Assembly: GCA_937124615.1 (NCBI GenBank)
Contig: CAKZKR010000093.1
Coordinates: forward strand, 1 to 54,062
DNA: 54,062 nt
Reading direction: 5' to 3'
Source: an uncultured bacterium
GTDB taxonomy: Bacteria; Hydrogenedentota; Hydrogenedentia; Hydrogenedentales; Hydrogenedentaceae
Of the stretch, positions 25,030 through 34,691 are shown piece after piece (the first letter of the stretch is position 1; each line of letters begins with the position of its first letter). The translations under genes were made by a program, and so were the position numbers. The notes beneath the pieces are model-generated. The model did not search any database. It saw nothing but the letters and a program-made list of their open reading frames with translations, and was not told the DNA's origin.

Positions 25030-27942
25030 TTATTTGATTTCTACCTGAACGCCCGAAGGAGTAGTAATAAGAGACCAGAGTGTTTTCCAGTCCGCATTGA
25101 TGTAGAAAATAGGTGCTAAATTAATATTCGGGGTTGTTAACAGTAACGAAACTGTGGCCTGATTATCCTTAAATCCAAGTGTTAATTCCCCTTTTGAAAA
25201 CGGTTTTGGGTCTTCTTTTCCTAATAATTTTTCAAGTTGTTTCTGGACAATGCTTACATTTTGCAAATACAGAATCAGTTGAAGAAGTACATCTCGATTA
25301 ATGGTTAATCCTTCCGGGCATGAGAGGTTGAAATCACCATCAACAAGTTGAGCCGTTGTAAAATTAATATTGGCAAAAAAATCACCATGAGCCGTTCCTG
25401 AAAGTCTTATCCACGGAGGTTGTACTTCTTCTGTAAATTGAGATAAATCGAGATGGGAGTAATTCCCGGTAAAGTTACCTATAAATACGCCGTCTTTCTG
25501 CTGGACGGTTCCCTTTGAAGAAAAATCTCCATTCCATATTTTCCCTTTCAGAGATTCTAATTCCATTTCCAATAATAATTTTAATCTCGATAAAACTTCT
25601 ATCCGGGAAACATTTATTTTTTGTAGGGTAAATTTATCGATGTTAATATTTACTGGTAAATCATTGTTTGCAAAATTTTCTGATTGGGATTGGGAAAATA
25701 AGTTGGTAATTTCTATTTGCCATGCAGGTATTTTTAAGTTCGGTATCTTTATATTCCATTCAATTTCCCCACTACGAATCTGGTTGTCCTGATAGTCAAA
25801 ATCCTTTACAATCATAGAATAACTTCCCTGACTTTCCTCTGAGATTCCCCAATCAAGTAAATCGTTGAGGGACCCTTGAATATCTAATTCGTTAATATTT
25901 ATAGCCAAACGATGATTGCCTGTCGGGAGGAATATTTTGCTTTTTTGCACCCTAACTAAATCACAATTAGTGAATCCCATTTTTAGATATTCAATATCAA
26001 ATGTATAGTTTGAAAAATCAGCAGTTATGTGAGTATCCATGCATAATGAAACTTCTTCAGGAAGTATATATTTTTCTATTCCCAATCCCTCCCCTGAACC
26101 AGTGCCTTGAATAAGAAGCCTGTTCCCATCATCCCATCGAACCTTTCCGACAAATTCAACCTTGCCCGGAAGGTAATAAGGAAGAAATTCAGGAGAAATA
26201 CTTGAAAGGTATATTTTTGTTTTTACATCTCCTTCCAATAATAAGGGATAAAAATACAGTTTGCAAGGATTGAGTGTTAAATCTACAGAATTCTCTGACG
26301 AAAGATGAAAAGAGCCTGCTATTTTTTCCAGATTGTGGATACTCCCCTGAAAGTGGAATTCTGATGGCACAACAGGTGGATATTCATTTTCATTATTTCC
26401 GGGTGATAATTGGCCTTTGAATTGTAAATCAATATTATCCCATCCATCCCCTTTCATATTAATTGTAATATCTGTTAAAGAATCATCTAAAGCATTTTTT
26501 ATTAAAGAAGGAGACAAAGATTGGAAAAATCTTGTAGGAAATTTCTCTGTTTGGATTTGTACTGTGAATTTATTGAAGGGTATAAGTTCAGTAGAAAAAA
26601 GGATAGGATTTTTCTGCCATTTGCATGTGCCCCCCCATTTTATTTGGAGGAGACTGTTATTGCCAGGAGTAATATTTAAATGGCTATTTAGCAGAATGGT
26701 ATCAATATCAGGGAGAGATAATTCCCCTTGAAAGACCCCTTCCATAGAGGGGAATGTCCCTCTGATGGAGAGAGAAAATTTACTTGAGAAGGGCTCTATC
26801 TGTTTTAGTAGAAATGTATTATATACATAAGGGGATAATTTCTGGATTATCCTCCCCTGCAATGATTTCGTATCGAAATCCAGATAGGTATTTTGATTGG
26901 AATGGTTGTACTTCCAGTTAAGTTTCCATGCAGGTTCTTTGTCCGAATCTAACACTACTTCAGTTGTCTGTTCGCTTTCTGAATAATGGGTATATATATG
27001 AATATCAGATGTATATTGAAGCCAGGGTTTCTCTCTTTCCCCTATTATTAGAGAGTAGATGTATAAATTCCCATTGATATTTTCAGGTATTAATTGATGG
27101 CTCTGGTAATGAAGAGTCCCATTGAGATTTTCTATATAAAAATTTTCCCAATATACAGGTAAAGAAAAAAAGGAATCCCAAAAAGAAGACAAAGACTTAG
27201 ATATATTTTCATCCAAGGACAGATTTATATTCTTTATCTGTATTTTATTCAGAGAGTTATCAATATTTAACTCTCCGGAAACATTCATATAAGGGGGAAA
27301 CTGGATATATGTTGAAACGGTTTGTGACTCTTTTAGAAATTGATGGTATATCTCTACGGTTCCGGAGAGGATTTGCTTTTGTCCATCGGTTGTTATCGCC
27401 ATAACAGCACGGGTAGACGAAAGGGATATTAATGTTTTTGCTTTATCTATTAAAAGGGGTATGCCCGATAAAAATAATTCTCTTTCTTTATTTTTAATCG
27501 TTAGAGAAATATTATCAATGAGTATTTTTTGTGGTAAGTATTTAAAAAAGGATTGGAAATCTGGGATATCTTTTTTTGAATTTAAGTTCTTTGGGGTTGT
27601 TTTCTGGTAGGAAGTATTTGTGTCCGTGCTGATGTGGATATTACATTTTTCTGTAGTTATATGCGAGTTTTTAATTTTAAAAGGGGACTGTACCTGAATA
27701 TTCTCAAATTCCAGAACTGTGTTATAATCTTTTATTGAAATATGAAGATTTTGTATGGAAATCTTTGGGAAGAAAGAAAGTCCTGATATTGTCATAGGAA
27801 TATTATCTACAGGTTCAAATGATATAGACCCCCGGAATAGAAAAAAAACCCAGAGTCCAAAAATAAATATAATGAAAATGGAAAGGGAAATGAGAACAGT
27901 AAATGTAATATATTTTATTATTTGAAACAGTTTTTTCCTCAC
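25030..27942 (-). CDS. ydbH: YdbH-like AsmA-superfamily lipid transport protein
   Basis: A 970-residue protein anchored by one N-terminal membrane helix (about residues 8-35). A long beta-rich periplasmic region follows, with no cysteine pairs or enzyme motifs. The C-terminal end (GDFNLSCPEGLTINRDVLLQLILYLQNVS..., LTLGFKDNQATVSLLLTTPNINLAPIFYI) matches the YdbH family. In Escherichia coli, YdbH, TamB and YhdP form redundant bridges for phospholipid flow to the outer membrane, and YdbH works with YnbE and YdbL. The start is a GTG with AAAGGAAA upstream. The next gene on this strand, 94 bp downstream, is the YnbE-YdbL-like protein, which supports the assignment. It implies an outer membrane. 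Confidence 0.75.
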   Translation of the reverse strand: MRKKLFQIIKYITFTVLISLSIFIIFIFGLWVFFLFRGSISFEPVDNIPMTISGLSFFPKISIQNLHISIKDYNTVLEFENIQVQSPFKIKNSHITTEKCNIHISTDTNTSYQKTTPKNLNSKKDIPDFQSFFKYLPQKILIDNISLTIKNKERELFLSGIPLLIDKAKTLISLSSTRAVMAITTDGQKQILSGTVEIYHQFLKESQTVSTYIQFPPYMNVSGELNIDNSLNKIQIKNINLSLDENISKSLSSFWDSFFSLPVYWENFYIENLNGTLHYQSHQLIPENINGNLYIYSLIIGEREKPWLQYTSDIHIYTHYSESEQTTEVVLDSDKEPAWKLNWKYNHSNQNTYLDFDTKSLQGRIIQKLSPYVYNTFLLKQIEPFSSKFSLSIRGTFPSMEGVFQGELSLPDIDTILLNSHLNITPGNNSLLQIKWGGTCKWQKNPILFSTELIPFNKFTVQIQTEKFPTRFFQSLSPSLIKNALDDSLTDITINMKGDGWDNIDLQFKGQLSPGNNENEYPPVVPSEFHFQGSIHNLEKIAGSFHLSSENSVDLTLNPCKLYFYPLLLEGDVKTKIYLSSISPEFLPYYLPGKVEFVGKVRWDDGNRLLIQGTGSGEGLGIEKYILPEEVSLCMDTHITADFSNYTFDIEYLKMGFTNCDLVRVQKSKIFLPTGNHRLAININELDIQGSLNDLLDWGISEESQGSYSMIVKDFDYQDNQIRSGEIEWNIKIPNLKIPAWQIEITNLFSQSQSENFANNDLPVNINIDKFTLQKINVSRIEVLSRLKLLLEMELESLKGKIWNGDFSSKGTVQQKDGVFIGNFTGNYSHLDLSQFTEEVQPPWIRLSGTAHGDFFANINFTTAQLVDGDFNLSCPEGLTINRDVLLQLILYLQNVSIVQKQLEKLLGKEDPKPFSKGELTLGFKDNQATVSLLLTTPNINLAPIFYINADWKTLWSLITTPSGVQVEIK

Positions 27943-28017
27943 GATGTTTCCTTTGAGTTCAATATATTAGTATATTAGTAAAGACTACTATTTGTTATAT
28001 TTTAATCATTTAAAACC

Positions 28018-30528
28018 ATGAAAAAGAAAGTTTCTGCTGAAAAAGAATTATTCTTATCATCCGAAAAAACCAATAATTCGGAAGAGAATGATAATGGAAG
28101 CCCGGGGAAGATAGGTTCCGAGAATGTAGTACCTCCGTCGAAACTATATCGAATATTATCTGTTCAACCTCAGCAAGGACCGCATCAATCTCTTTTTCAT
28201 GAAATAATGGAACATCTTCCGGAGTGTCATATAGACCGTGCGTATTCTGTAAAAGAGGTAATGGATTATATTAAGATTTTTGTTCCGGATTGTTTGATTA
28301 TTGATTTCACATTGGGAGATGAGATCTGTCTTACCTTGTGTCGATATTGGAAAACATCCCTAAATACTATAAAAATACCTGTACTTTTGATTGTAGATTT
28401 TGATACACCTACACCACGCCGATGGGAATTGATAGCAGGAGGAGTAGACGATTTTCTTGTTTATCCATGTGATATTACGGAGGTAATAACACGAATTCGG
28501 ATTTTCCTTCGAATGAAGCAAGCAGAGGTTGGTCTCTGGGAAACGAACCGTAGATTAATGGAACTTGCAGAAGAACGGTCAAAAGCCTTATTTGTATATG
28601 ATTCACTTAATCGTTTTTTGTTAGATTATTGCAATAATCCTGTATTAATATTTGAGTTGAATGAAAATATAAAGGAAAGCCGTTTTCTCGATGCAAATTC
28701 CTTTACCTTTTGGATGACGGGTTATACGCGTGAGGAGTTTCTTCAGTTATGCCTGCGTGATATTATCCCTAAAAATCGTATCGAGGGAATACAGGGAAGA
28801 ATTGAAAGCATCATTCAGCATCAACAGGTATCATTTGAAACTGTGATTTTAGCCAAAGATGGCCGGCAAATCCCCGTTGAGGTTCATGCTCGAACCTTCA
28901 ATACAGATAACCAGCCTTATATTATTGCAATAGGCCAGCCTTTGGAAGATACCCAGAGCATTACCTCAGAGAGGCTTTCAGAAAGCATTTCTCGTTATCG
29001 TATTCTTGCCGCACAGACAGGCATGATGATTTATGATTGCAACCTTCACACAGGCAAAATTAAATGGGGTGGAGCGGTAACACAGGTAACAGGTTATCTC
29101 CCCCGTGAATTAGAAATAATTAATTTATCCAGATGGATAGACCATATCCATGTAGAAGACCTACCTCGCATCAAGGCCCATATAGAGGTGGCTAAACGAG
29201 ATGTTGGTAAATTCCGTGTAGAATATCGACTGCGACATAAAAATGGAGAATATCGACATGTAGAAGACCAGGGGGTTGTTCTGCCGGATGCTACGGGTGA
29301 AGCCTATAGAATTTTGGGTTCGATAAAAGATATAACCGCCCAAAAACAGGAAGAAGAAGAACGCAGAAGAGTAGAACAGCAAGTTCAACACTCCCAACGA
29401 TTAGAAAGTCTAGGCGTATTAGCAGGGGGAATTGCTCATGACTTTAATAATCTGTTGGCTGTTATTATCGGCTTAACGGATATGGCTATTAGCGAAGTGC
29501 CTAAAAAGACACCCTTATACGATGACTTAAAAGAAGTATTACAGGCGGCCCATCGGGCCAAAGACCTTGTAAAACAAATCCTGACATTTAGTCGACAAAC
29601 TGGGGAAGAAAGCAATCCTTTATATCTTCATGTTATTGCTCGCGAAGCCATAAAACTATTAAGAGCAACAACTTCTCCTACTATAGAAATTATTGATAAT
29701 GTGGATGTCCACTCTGGGGCAATTATGGGCCATCCGGCACAGATACATCAAGTGGTGATGAATTACTGTACCAATGCAATACAAGCCATGCAAAAAGGGG
29801 GGAAATTGGAAGTAGAAGTGCGTGATGTTACTCTGGATAGTGATGCATCACAAATTCATCCGAAGCTCAAACCCGGGACCTATGTAAAACTAACGGTTCG
29901 GGATAACGGCCACGGAATGGAGCCCCCTATATTAGAGCGTATCTTTGACCCTTTCTTTACTACAAAAAAACCCGGGGAAGGTACGGGAATGGGATTAGCG
30001 GTAGTCCACGGGATTGTAACAGCCCATGGAGGTACCATTATTGTAGAAAGCAAACCCGGAATGGGTTCGACTTTCTACACTTATTTCCCCAGAATTGACA
30101 ATCCTATTCTTCTCGAAAAGAAACAGGAGGAAGAACCATTAGAAGGACAGGAACGGATACTCTTTGTAGACGATGAAGAGTCCGTGTGTAAATTGGGCAA
30201 ACGCGTTCTAACCCAATGGGGATATAATGTGGAAGTCTGTCAAAGTGCTTTGTCGGCCTTAGCTATTTTTACCCAAAACCCGGACCGTTTTGACCTTGTC
30301 GTAACCGACCAGTCGATGCCCAAAATGTCCGGTGAGGTTTTAGCCCGCTGGGTAAAAGAACTCCGTCCTGATATTCCGATAATTCTTTTTACAGGTTTTA
30401 GTGGAGAATTCTCTCCCGAAGAACTATCCCGATTGGGCATTGACGAAATTGTTATGAAACCTATCGTAGCCCGAGACCTTGCCCGCCGTATCCGAAAAGT
30501 CTTAGACCAACAAAAAAAGAATTTTTAA
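28018..30528 (+). CDS. Hybrid sensor histidine kinase (REC-PAS-PAS-HK-REC)
   Basis: An 836-residue cytoplasmic hybrid kinase without membrane segments. Order: an N-terminal receiver-like domain (about 44-165), two PAS/PAC domains (about 195-315 and 320-445), HisKA with phospho-acceptor H474 in GIAHDFNN, an HATPase domain with N, G1 and G2 boxes (NYCTNAIQAM, DNGHGM, GTGMGLAVVHG), and a C-terminal receiver (about 710-830) with D764 in VVTDQSMP and the conserved K in VMKP. The first receiver keeps D96 but lacks the acidic pair at its N-terminus and the conserved lysine (VYPCD), so it is probably degenerate. No clear ribosome-binding site precedes the ATG. No partner response regulator is adjacent, so its output is unknown. 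Confidence 0.88.
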   Translation: MKKKVSAEKELFLSSEKTNNSEENDNGSPGKIGSENVVPPSKLYRILSVQPQQGPHQSLFHEIMEHLPECHIDRAYSVKEVMDYIKIFVPDCLIIDFTLGDEICLTLCRYWKTSLNTIKIPVLLIVDFDTPTPRRWELIAGGVDDFLVYPCDITEVITRIRIFLRMKQAEVGLWETNRRLMELAEERSKALFVYDSLNRFLLDYCNNPVLIFELNENIKESRFLDANSFTFWMTGYTREEFLQLCLRDIIPKNRIEGIQGRIESIIQHQQVSFETVILAKDGRQIPVEVHARTFNTDNQPYIIAIGQPLEDTQSITSERLSESISRYRILAAQTGMMIYDCNLHTGKIKWGGAVTQVTGYLPRELEIINLSRWIDHIHVEDLPRIKAHIEVAKRDVGKFRVEYRLRHKNGEYRHVEDQGVVLPDATGEAYRILGSIKDITAQKQEEEERRRVEQQVQHSQRLESLGVLAGGIAHDFNNLLAVIIGLTDMAISEVPKKTPLYDDLKEVLQAAHRAKDLVKQILTFSRQTGEESNPLYLHVIAREAIKLLRATTSPTIEIIDNVDVHSGAIMGHPAQIHQVVMNYCTNAIQAMQKGGKLEVEVRDVTLDSDASQIHPKLKPGTYVKLTVRDNGHGMEPPILERIFDPFFTTKKPGEGTGMGLAVVHGIVTAHGGTIIVESKPGMGSTFYTYFPRIDNPILLEKKQEEEPLEGQERILFVDDEESVCKLGKRVLTQWGYNVEVCQSALSALAIFTQNPDRFDLVVTDQSMPKMSGEVLARWVKELRPDIPIILFTGFSGEFSPEELSRLGIDEIVMKPIVARDLARRIRKVLDQQKKNF

Positions 30529-30598
30529 TTATATATTGTTGTAATAGTTATTTATAGGACAGGGTTGTATAAATTTTTGATTGGGTAATAATCAGATA

Positions 30599-32554
30599 TT
30601 ATTGGATTGTATTAGTGTTTTGTTTTCTTTCAGAAAGGGCTATGTAGATTCCGGATAGAAGGAATAATGTTTCGATTATCCAGAATGAAAGGAGGGAATT
30701 CCATGCTCCGCGGGTAAAACCGTAACTATGAAGGCCAACGCCTAATAGGTTTACTCCCCACCAGGAGAAGGAGACAATAACACCCAGAATGATGGAACCT
30801 AATGCTTCTCCTAATCTATTTATAATTCTACCTAAATGGGCATGGATGATGATTAGACACCATAATACGATTAAAAGGGCGCCGTTTTCTTTTGGGTCCC
30901 AGCCCCAGAATCTTCCCCAACTTTCTAATGCCCAAATCCCGCCTAATACGGTGCCGATAAATGAGAATAAGAAACAGAAGCAAATGATTCCGTAGATTCC
31001 TCGTGAAAGTTGTTTGTAAAAATCCTTATCGTTTTTCTTTACTCGTAACAATTTGCCTAAAATCCATACATGTCCAAAGGCACTGGCTAATAAACCTGCA
31101 CCGTAACCGATAACAATGGTCGTTACATGGATGGTAAGCCAGAAGTTGGAATCCAGCACGGCTACAAGGCTGGGCATGGTATCTGTTCCTTCTTTCATTT
31201 CATAACGATTGGCTATAAATAGACCTAATAAACCTAAGAAACTGGCGAGGCTCAATGCTATGTTGTCTTTCATAAGTCGTTCGATGATAAATGCAAGCAA
31301 AACGGCTGTTGCCGTGGAGAATAGAATGGTTTCATAAAGTGTTGTCACAGGGGGTCTGCCCCGGATAATACAGCGAAGTGTAATAGCGAAAATGAGTAAT
31401 AATACAGCGACGGAATTAACAGAGAATACGCTGAACTTTAAGAGTTTGTTATTGATAAAAAGCCACCATATAGCAGTGATAATTAAAGCGAGAAAGAATA
31501 TCCATTGACTATAGAATAAGAAGTTCCCTTTGTAGTATCGAACCTCTAAATTTATTTTCCCTCCTTCCCCTCTTTTATTTGCTTTTTGTGTAATTTCTTG
31601 TACTAATTGAGTAAGATGTTTTTTAAACTGTTCTTTATTGTCTTTTGTTTGTTCGAGTTTATTAAAAAGGGAGAATAGAGAAATGTCTGGAACGGTTTCG
31701 ATGGATGGGTCAAAAACATTGATTACTGCGTTTAGTGGAGATTGCCACTCTTTTGTCGATGGCTCTGAGGGAGGAATTACAGTAAAATGTTCTGCATTGT
31801 GAACAAGTCTGCTGACTTCGCTTAATAGTTGTTTAATGGATGTTAAGGACTCCTTTATTTGTTCCTCATTCATTGATTGTGAAATGTCTTTTAGTTTTTT
31901 CTTTATCTCTGGAAATATTTCGACAATTTCTGATAGGAGAACCTCTTTTTTATCAGGGAAAAATTGTGTAAATAAGGTGTTTGATTCTATAGGATACCTA
32001 AACCTTGTAAAATCCAGATACCCTATGATTTCTTCAAAAGTGAGGAAATTATCGGCAAGGTTGAGTATTTGTTCTTGAATATGTGTTCGTTGAGCAGGAG
32101 GGATCTGGGAATATCGTTGGGCTTGGCTCATCAATTCTTCACGGGCAGGCCGTATTTCATTATAAGCGTAACGGTCGCGTTTTTTTTCATGTCCCTGTAA
32201 ACCCAGGTTTTCTATAACAGATTGATCATGTACAATGAAAACGGGGTATTGTTTGGCTATGTTTGGATAAAAAAGGCTGTTCAGGAACCATTCTGTCGGG
32301 GATAATCTTTTCCCGTCCGAAGTTTTTATAGATGTTTTCCCACTTAATCGTAAGAGTAAAAATCGTGCATGGGTGCTTAAGGGTTTGATTCTTCCATCGG
32401 TTTGAATGGGCAATTGTTCTGCCAAGGTAATTATTTCTTTGTCCCATTGGGGTGAGATAAGGTTTAAAATTTGGGGATTCCCCGTAGATAACTCTGTTGT
32501 GTTCAAAAAACTTAATATGGAAAGAAGGACAGAAGTTACTGATAATAAGTTCAT
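30599..32554 (-). CDS. ccsA: CcsA-type cytochrome c biogenesis protein
   Basis: A 651-residue membrane protein of system II cytochrome c maturation, which moves heme to the outside and ligates it to apocytochromes together with ResB. The C-terminal 280 residues are the CcsA/CcmC-type domain with several membrane helices and the tryptophan-rich heme motif WGRFWGWDPKENGALL. The N-terminal 370 residues form a signal/membrane helix and a large hydrophilic domain, longer than in classical CcsA. I place the start at ATG 32554, eight bases after the resB stop and with GGAGC upstream. An in-frame ATG at 32644 would overlap resB by 82 bp and give a less typical N-terminus. Confidence 0.88.
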   Translation of the reverse strand: MNLLSVTSVLLSILSFLNTTELSTGNPQILNLISPQWDKEIITLAEQLPIQTDGRIKPLSTHARFLLLRLSGKTSIKTSDGKRLSPTEWFLNSLFYPNIAKQYPVFIVHDQSVIENLGLQGHEKKRDRYAYNEIRPAREELMSQAQRYSQIPPAQRTHIQEQILNLADNFLTFEEIIGYLDFTRFRYPIESNTLFTQFFPDKKEVLLSEIVEIFPEIKKKLKDISQSMNEEQIKESLTSIKQLLSEVSRLVHNAEHFTVIPPSEPSTKEWQSPLNAVINVFDPSIETVPDISLFSLFNKLEQTKDNKEQFKKHLTQLVQEITQKANKRGEGGKINLEVRYYKGNFLFYSQWIFFLALIITAIWWLFINNKLLKFSVFSVNSVAVLLLIFAITLRCIIRGRPPVTTLYETILFSTATAVLLAFIIERLMKDNIALSLASFLGLLGLFIANRYEMKEGTDTMPSLVAVLDSNFWLTIHVTTIVIGYGAGLLASAFGHVWILGKLLRVKKNDKDFYKQLSRGIYGIICFCFLFSFIGTVLGGIWALESWGRFWGWDPKENGALLIVLWCLIIIHAHLGRIINRLGEALGSIILGVIVSFSWWGVNLLGVGLHSYGFTRGAWNSLLSFWIIETLFLLSGIYIALSERKQNTNTIQ

Positions 32555-32562
32555 TGAATTGC

Positions 32563-33705
32563 TTATGCTCCTTTTGAACTCTTGAGAAATCTTATTAATT
32601 TTTGAGAAAAATGTAATAGTAATCCTATGGAGATAATTACGCATGAATACAGGGGAACTTGTTCAGCAGGGTTTTGTGAAACTGCAAGTACTGAAAAGAC
32701 AGGTTCGGAAGGGGCATCGGTCTTTGTTCCCCATGATGCCTGGTATAGCGTAAAGCCCTTAAAACGCAAAGGCTCGTTCATTCGTATTACAGTTCTCTGT
32801 TCCCCGTCCTTTGTAGTGCATATAACTTCGCTTGCAAAAAATCGTGGTTTATTGGTTCTGGGATAGAATTCTTTAACAAATTTTTCTAATTTCACGGAAA
32901 ATGGGAGTTTCATTCTTTTATGCCGTATCCCCATGCAATATAAGTCATCTCCTATCTCAAAAACCCAGGGTTGTTTTTCACCAGCCCAGAGCATCCCTAG
33001 ATGATGTTGTTCCTTTGTAGATACTTCAACATATACACCTGCAAGGTTTTGTTCTTCTTCCCGTTCGGGTGATACAGGTTCTAATAATACTCCTTGAAGG
33101 CCCTGTTCCACTCCGGGAATTGTAAATCGAGGTTTCGCATTTTTCATAAAACGCATGAGTGTTATCTCAAAAGGAAACTCATTTGAATAAAAACTCTTTC
33201 GAATAGCACCATGCACTTTTGAAAAGTGTTCTTGTGGAATAATCCATTCCTCGATAGGGTTCCTTTTCTCATTATCTAATTTCCAGATATAAATTTCCCA
33301 TTTTCTTGAATCTTCGAATGTATTTTTAGTTTCTCCTTCAAATAAGGAAATCTGTCCGTAGTCGCCCCAAAATTCTCCCCAGAATCCTCCGAGAATTAGT
33401 AGGATAACCCCTCCATGTGCAACGAGCATTCCGGGCCGTTTAATACTTTTTGGGGCTAATAACACCCCCCCAATAAACAAATTGATGAGTAGAAGTATCA
33501 TAAGCAATCCTCCTCCCGGAAGGGGGAGAGGAATATAGTCTCCTATCCAATGTAATACGAATATCGACTCAAAATATTTTTTCTGGATTTCGTAAATGCC
33601 ATGTTCCGTTTGTGCCAGTGTTCCGAAGAATACAATAACCATGAGAAAAAACAGAATTACTACAGATAATTTATATGACCCTAAAAAATGGAGAACTTTC
33701 TTCAT
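32563..33705 (-). CDS. resB: ResB-like cytochrome c biogenesis protein
   Basis: A 380-residue membrane protein of the ResB/Ccs1 family. Membrane helices near residues 12-30, 60-80 and 92-112 precede a large extracytoplasmic beta-rich domain with the family patterns GGVILLILGGFWGEF, PFSVKLEKFVKEFYP and EPLRFKGFTLYQASWG. A final helix near residue 355 follows. ResB holds heme or apocytochrome for CcsA. The gene stands between a lipoprotein gene (16 bp upstream) and ccsA (8 bp downstream), forming one operon. Confidence 0.9.
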   Translation of the reverse strand: MKKVLHFLGSYKLSVVILFFLMVIVFFGTLAQTEHGIYEIQKKYFESIFVLHWIGDYIPLPLPGGGLLMILLLINLFIGGVLLAPKSIKRPGMLVAHGGVILLILGGFWGEFWGDYGQISLFEGETKNTFEDSRKWEIYIWKLDNEKRNPIEEWIIPQEHFSKVHGAIRKSFYSNEFPFEITLMRFMKNAKPRFTIPGVEQGLQGVLLEPVSPEREEEQNLAGVYVEVSTKEQHHLGMLWAGEKQPWVFEIGDDLYCMGIRHKRMKLPFSVKLEKFVKEFYPRTNKPRFFASEVICTTKDGEQRTVIRMNEPLRFKGFTLYQASWGTKTDAPSEPVFSVLAVSQNPAEQVPLYSCVIISIGLLLHFSQKLIRFLKSSKGA

Positions 33706-33721
33706 CTCGTTACTTCCATAT

Positions 33722-34501
33722 CTATTGTTTATTTTTTAGTTTGATTGAATTACATAATTTAATGAAGTTATCTTTATGCAGAGCAATATCACTTTCCGGT
33801 CCGGTCATTTTAACAAATAAGGTTTGCTCTTCCAGAGGACAAATCACGCCTAAAAGGCGATAATCTTTGTGGATTTCCCCTTGCATATCGGTGTAATCCC
33901 CAGCAATGTCAAGAATTTTACATTGTTTCCCTAACATTAAAACCTCCGGAAGTTGATTGATATCCTGAGCATCTATTTCCTTTTTCCCCATCTGGTTTGC
34001 CCATCTTTTTAGGTTAGCTTCAATTCCACCTGCTTGTGATAGCAATACGCTAATATAACATTCCCATTCTGAATTCTCTCCACCGTTAAAAGAAACGACC
34101 CGCATTGGTTTGGTTGTATTTTCATACCAGTTTTCCGGGGTTGTCCATTCTATTTCCAATTTTCCAAAACCATCTGCTGGAAATGCGGATGGTTTTTTCT
34201 TATCTGTTTCTGTTGCAGAAGCAGGCATTTGCTGTTCTTCTTTACGGGGCGTAATTTTTTCGGGTGAAACGGATGAAAGAGAGACTGTGTCAGAACTTGT
34301 TTTGTTTTCCATATCTACAGGGAGTAATCGTAATCGTTGTGGTGCCGGCAGTGGAGTTACCGTTTTTCCTTTCTCCTCGAGCGATAATGGGCCTTTCTGT
34401 GTTATTTCTGTTTTTTCCCCATTAGAACAACTATAAAATAGACACGAGAGGATTACAGAAATACTTATACCTAAAAAGAAAAATAATTTATGAGAAATCA
34501 T
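33722..34501 (-). CDS. Lipoprotein of unknown function upstream of resB
   Basis: A 259-residue predicted lipoprotein with a signal peptide and lipobox-like LFYSC near residue 25. A low-complexity Pro/Lys/Glu-rich linker runs to about residue 110. The C-terminal 140 residues form an alpha/beta domain (LEIEWTTPENWYENTTKPMRVVSFNGG, GGIEANLKRWANQMGKK, EEQTLFVKMTGPESDIALHKDNFIKLCNSIKL). I do not recognise an enzyme. It is the first gene of the resB-ccsA operon, which suggests an accessory role in the envelope or in cytochrome maturation. That is inference only. Confidence 0.75.
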   Translation of the reverse strand: MISHKLFFFLGISISVILSCLFYSCSNGEKTEITQKGPLSLEEKGKTVTPLPAPQRLRLLPVDMENKTSSDTVSLSSVSPEKITPRKEEQQMPASATETDKKKPSAFPADGFGKLEIEWTTPENWYENTTKPMRVVSFNGGENSEWECYISVLLSQAGGIEANLKRWANQMGKKEIDAQDINQLPEVLMLGKQCKILDIAGDYTDMQGEIHKDYRLLGVICPLEEQTLFVKMTGPESDIALHKDNFIKLCNSIKLKNKQ

Positions 34502-34605
34502 TTATACCTCTCTTTTGTTATATTTACAATGATAAGATATAAGATTATATATAAATTAACGAAAGCATTATTATAAACATTCCTTTATGATTTTATATAA
34601 TGAAC

Positions 34606-34634
34606 TTGAATAAAGTTTCAGTACTTTTTATAAG
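34606..34634 (+). promoter_or_regulatory. Possible sigma-70 promoter of the radical SAM gene
   Basis: TTGAAT and TATAAG are separated by 17 bp, about 58 bp before the ATG at 34692, in a 190-bp divergent gap. The surrounding DNA is very AT-rich, so a chance match is possible. Confidence 0.35.
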
Positions 34635-34691
34635 AATGTTTTTTTGGCAAATTAAATTAAGTAATGTTTGAAGTAAGGAATTCTTTGATAA

